Part shown: positions 6,322 through 8,528 of the stretch, piece after piece
Layout: each line of letters opens with the position of its first letter
How positions within the stretch are numbered: position 1 is the stretch's first letter
DNA from: Sulfitobacter sp.
GTDB taxonomy: Bacteria > Pseudomonadota > Alphaproteobacteria > Rhodobacterales > Rhodobacteraceae
Direction: 5' to 3'
DNA: 8,528 nucleotides
Assembly: GCA_024636405.1 (NCBI GenBank)
Contig: JAGXHC010000081.1
Coordinates: forward strand, 1-8,528
Program-made: the position numbers and the translations under genes
The notes under the pieces: generated by a model
Told to the model about the DNA's origin: nothing
The model's input: the letters and a program-made list of their open reading frames with translations, nothing else
Database searches by the model: none

Positions 6322-7481
6322 CCGAACGTCTTACGCCATTCGCGCTGATGGAAAAGCTGATCAGCTTTCCCACGGTCAGCCGCGACACCAATATTCCCCT
6401 GATCGACTGGGTCGCGGACTATCTCCAGGGTCACGGCATCGAATCGCACCGATATGTTGATCCAGACCAACCCAAACACGCGATTTTCGCCCATGTCGGC
6501 CCTTGGGAGCCGGGCGCACTTGTGCTGTCGGGCCACACGGATGTGGTGCCGGTGGACGGCCAGCCCTGGGACACGGACCCGTTCAGCGTGGTGGAAAAAG
6601 ACGGCAGATATTACGGGCGCGGCACCTGCGACATGAAGGGTTTTGACGCGCTTGCGCTGTGGGCGATGGTCGAGGCGAAATATGCCGGGGTCAAACGTCC
6701 GCTCCAGATCGCGCTGTCATTTGACGAAGAAATCGGCTGCACCGGCGCGCCGCCGATGATCCAGGCAATGCAACCGGTGCTGCCCAAGGGGGCGTCGGTG
6801 ATTGTAGGCGAGCCTTCCACCATGCAGGCTGTGACCGGTCACAAGGGCGGCACCGGGTTCAACACCCATGTCGTGGGGTTCGAGGTGCATTCCTCCATGC
6901 TGCACAAGGGCGTCAATGCGATCATGGCGGGTGCCAAGCTGATCGAATGGGCCAACGAGATGAATACCGAAAGCTTTGAATGCAAACCGACAGAGCTTGC
7001 GGCGATGTTTGATCCACCCTTCACCACCGCCCATGTCGGCATGATCGAAGGCGGCACCGCGCATAACATCACAGCCAAGGACTGCCGCTTTGCGATGGAT
7101 TTTCGCGTAGTTCCGGGCGAAAGCAAGGAAGCCTGGGGCACGGCCTATCTCAAGCGGGTGCGTGAAGTCGAAAAGCAGATGCAAAAGGTGGTGCCGGAAA
7201 CCTATATCGAGGTGACACCGCGCTTTGACGTGCCGGCGCTTGAGCCCGAAAAGGGCGGTGCGGCGGAAACCTTTGTGCGCCAGATCACCGGCGATAACGC
7301 CAGTCACAAGGTCAGCTACGGCACCGAGGCGGGCCAATTCCAGGAGGCGGGTTATTCCGCCGTGGTCTGCGGACCCGGCGACATCGCACAGGCGCACCAG
7401 CCCAATGAATTCATTGAGATATCCCAGTTCGAGGCAGGACATGATTTCATGCGCAAACTGCTGCGGCGGCTGGCAGAATAA
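6318..7481 (+). CDS. argE: ArgE-like acetylornithine deacetylase / M20 family deacylase
   Basis: Cytosolic two-metal hydrolase of the M20 ArgE/DapE group that removes an acyl group from an N-acyl amino acid; ArgE itself converts N-acetylornithine to ornithine and acetate. From the TTG start the protein is 387 residues, close to E. coli ArgE. Expected residues are present: H73 and D75 in SGHTDVVP, bridging D105 in GTCDMKG, general base E137 and ligand E138 in DEE, E165 in VGEPS, the conserved H191 in VHSS, and H360 in AQAHQPNEF. The TTG overlaps the dehydrogenase stop as TTGA and has AGGAGG nine bases upstream; an in-frame ATG 45 bases earlier would add a tail with no family match. Many alphaproteobacteria make ornithine with ArgJ instead of ArgE, and this copy sits with a peptide-type importer, so a catabolic role on an imported N-acyl amino acid is likelier than arginine synthesis. 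The exact substrate is inferred only at class level. Confidence 0.9.
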   Translation: MTERLTPFALMEKLISFPTVSRDTNIPLIDWVADYLQGHGIESHRYVDPDQPKHAIFAHVGPWEPGALVLSGHTDVVPVDGQPWDTDPFSVVEKDGRYYGRGTCDMKGFDALALWAMVEAKYAGVKRPLQIALSFDEEIGCTGAPPMIQAMQPVLPKGASVIVGEPSTMQAVTGHKGGTGFNTHVVGFEVHSSMLHKGVNAIMAGAKLIEWANEMNTESFECKPTELAAMFDPPFTTAHVGMIEGGTAHNITAKDCRFAMDFRVVPGESKEAWGTAYLKRVREVEKQMQKVVPETYIEVTPRFDVPALEPEKGGAAETFVRQITGDNASHKVSYGTEAGQFQEAGYSAVVCGPGDIAQAHQPNEFIEISQFEAGHDFMRKLLRRLAE

Positions 7482-7482
7482 C

Positions 7483-7525
7483 ACGCCCGCGACCGCAGCG
7501 CTTGAAGCGCAGCGGTCGCGGGCGT
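7483..7525 (+). other. Strong intercistronic hairpin after the argE-like gene
   Basis: A perfect 14-bp stem (7483-7496 with 7512-7525, acgcccgcgaccgc and its complement) continues after one A/A mismatch into 5 bp (7498-7502 with 7506-7510) and a 3-base TGA loop. It starts one base after the argE-like TAA stop. On the plus strand it is followed by AAAACC, not a T run, so it is not a standard Rho-independent terminator. It more likely protects the upstream message from 3' exonucleases, marks a processing site, or tunes expression of the downstream M20D gene. The 104 bases between it and the next ATG are GC-rich with repeated ggtccgg (7548-7554, 7561-7567) and a weak ccgggc/gcccgg pairing (7551-7577); no clear promoter is seen. 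Confidence 0.8.
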
Positions 7526-7615
7526 AAAACCACAGACAGACACATCAGGTCCGGGCCAGCGGTCCGGCCTTGCCCGGCCAAGATCGCGACATCGCGCACC
7601 GGGAAACCCAAAACC

Positions 7616-7622
7616 AAGGAGA
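7616..7622 (+). promoter_or_regulatory. Ribosome binding site of the M20D gene
   Basis: AAGGAGA lies seven bases before the ATG at 7630. It is a near-consensus site and makes this start secure. Confidence 0.88.
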
Positions 7623-7629
7623 CACCCAC

Positions 7630-8528
7630 ATGCCCGTCAAGAACCGTTTTGCCGAATTGCACGAAGATATCACCGCATGGCGCCGCGACATTCACGAAAA
7701 CCCCGAAATCCTGTTTGAAACACACCGCACCTCTGCGCTGGTCGCCGAAAAACTGCGTGAATTTGGCTGTGACGAAGTTGTCGAAGGCATCGGGCGCACC
7801 GGCGTTGTCGGCGTGATCAAAGGCCGCAACACCGGATCGGGCAAGGTCATCGGACTGCGTGCGGATATGGACGCGCTGCCGATCCACGAACAGACGGGCG
7901 TGGAATACGCCTCAAAGACGCCCAATGCGATGCATGCGTGTGGCCATGACGGCCATACGGCCATGCTGCTGGGCGCGGCGCGATACCTGGCCGAGACGCG
8001 CAATTTCGACGGCACGGTCGTGGTGATCTTTCAGCCCGCCGAAGAAGGCGGCGGCGGCGGCAAGGAAATGTGCGACGACGGCATGATGGACCGCTGGGGC
8101 ATCCAGGAAGTCTACGGCATGCACAATTGGCCCGGCCGCCCGACCGGTAGCTTCGCCATCCGTCCCGGCCCGTTCTTTGCGGCCACAGACTTGTTGGAAA
8201 TCGAAGTTGAGGGTCTTGGGGGCCATGCCGCCAAACCGCAGGAAACCATCGACACGATGGTCGTCACAGCGCATATGATCACTGCGTTGCAAACCATCGT
8301 CAGCCGCAATGCCGATCCGATTGGCAATGTCGTGGTGTCCATTACCTCGATCGAATCATCCTCCAAGGCGTTCAACGTGATCCCGCAGCGGGTGAACCTG
8401 ATGGGCACCGTGCGGACCCTGTCCAATGAATTGCGCGATCTGGCCGAAAAGCGCGTCAACGAGATCTGCACAGGCATCGCGGCAACCTTTGGCGCGACGG
8501 CAAAGGTCAAATACACCCGCAACTATCC
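7630..8528 (+). CDS. M20D amidohydrolase (hippurate hydrolase / N-acyl-amino acid aminoacylase type), C-terminus missing
   Basis: Cytosolic metal-dependent hydrolase that cleaves the amide bond of N-acyl amino acids or related conjugates; relatives include HipO and IAA-amino-acid hydrolases. The 299 visible residues begin MPVKNRFAELHEDITAWRRD. M20D hallmarks appear in order: HENPE (22-26), RADMDALP (77-84), HACGHDGHTAMLLG (102-115) with probable metal ligands C104 and H106, QPAEEGGGGG (135-144) with E138 and E139, GMHNWPG (163-169) with H165, and GLGGHAA (195-201) with H199, in the start of the lid/dimerisation domain. The family is usually about 385-400 residues, so some 90 residues including the last metal-binding histidine lie beyond the window; this is truncation by the window edge, not a broken gene. 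The five glycines at 140-144 are encoded by a run of GGC codons. It is the last visible gene of the plus-strand operon, 148 bases after the argE-like gene, and may be partly uncoupled by the hairpin between them. Confidence 0.94.
   Translation, partial: MPVKNRFAELHEDITAWRRDIHENPEILFETHRTSALVAEKLREFGCDEVVEGIGRTGVVGVIKGRNTGSGKVIGLRADMDALPIHEQTGVEYASKTPNAMHACGHDGHTAMLLGAARYLAETRNFDGTVVVIFQPAEEGGGGGKEMCDDGMMDRWGIQEVYGMHNWPGRPTGSFAIRPGPFFAATDLLEIEVEGLGGHAAKPQETIDTMVVTAHMITALQTIVSRNADPIGNVVVSITSIESSSKAFNVIPQRVNLMGTVRTLSNELRDLAEKRVNEICTGIAATFGATAKVKYTRNY

Overview
The window is a GC-rich fragment from what looks like an alphaproteobacterium, most plausibly a Rhodobacteraceae/Roseobacter-type organism. 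That placement is an inference from overall protein character, codon use and gene arrangement; no rRNA or other marker gene is present. Bases 1-56 are not genomic. They are an Illumina Nextera i7 (P7) adapter ending in the 19-bp Tn5 mosaic end, so the biological sequence begins at base 57, and the first gene is cut there by a sequencing artefact.

Bases 57-3386 hold a minus-strand transport operon of the dipeptide/oligopeptide (Dpp/Opp) ABC family. In transcription order it contains a periplasmic solute-binding protein (1665-3386), a DppB-type permease (473-1540) and a DppC-type permease (480 down to the adapter, incomplete). A strong nested inverted repeat (1592-1657) lies between the binding-protein gene and the permease genes. 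The two permease genes overlap by 8 bp.

Bases 3387-3765 are a 379-bp divergent control region with no credible gene. It contains candidate promoters pointing both ways, an imperfect 17-bp palindrome, a 21-bp dyad and two copies of a 10-bp motif containing TTGACA.

Bases 3766-8528 hold a plus-strand operon. It encodes one fused two-domain ABC ATPase (3766-5598), a short-chain dehydrogenase/reductase (5611-6321, GTG start), an ArgE-like M20 deacetylase (6318-7481, TTG start overlapping the previous stop) and an M20D amidohydrolase (7630 to the window end, incomplete). A very strong hairpin (7483-7525) follows the argE-like stop codon.

Taken together, the window looks like an import-and-hydrolyse module. 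The binding protein, two permeases and fused ATPase would bring in a small peptide or N-acyl amino acid, and two cytosolic M20 hydrolases of different subfamilies would cleave it. The dehydrogenase may act on a released product. The substrate cannot be read from the sequence. No mobile element, CRISPR array, RNA gene or clearly novel system is seen. The points most worth checking are the adapter, the divergent split of the transporter, the two intercistronic hairpins and the paired M20 enzymes.
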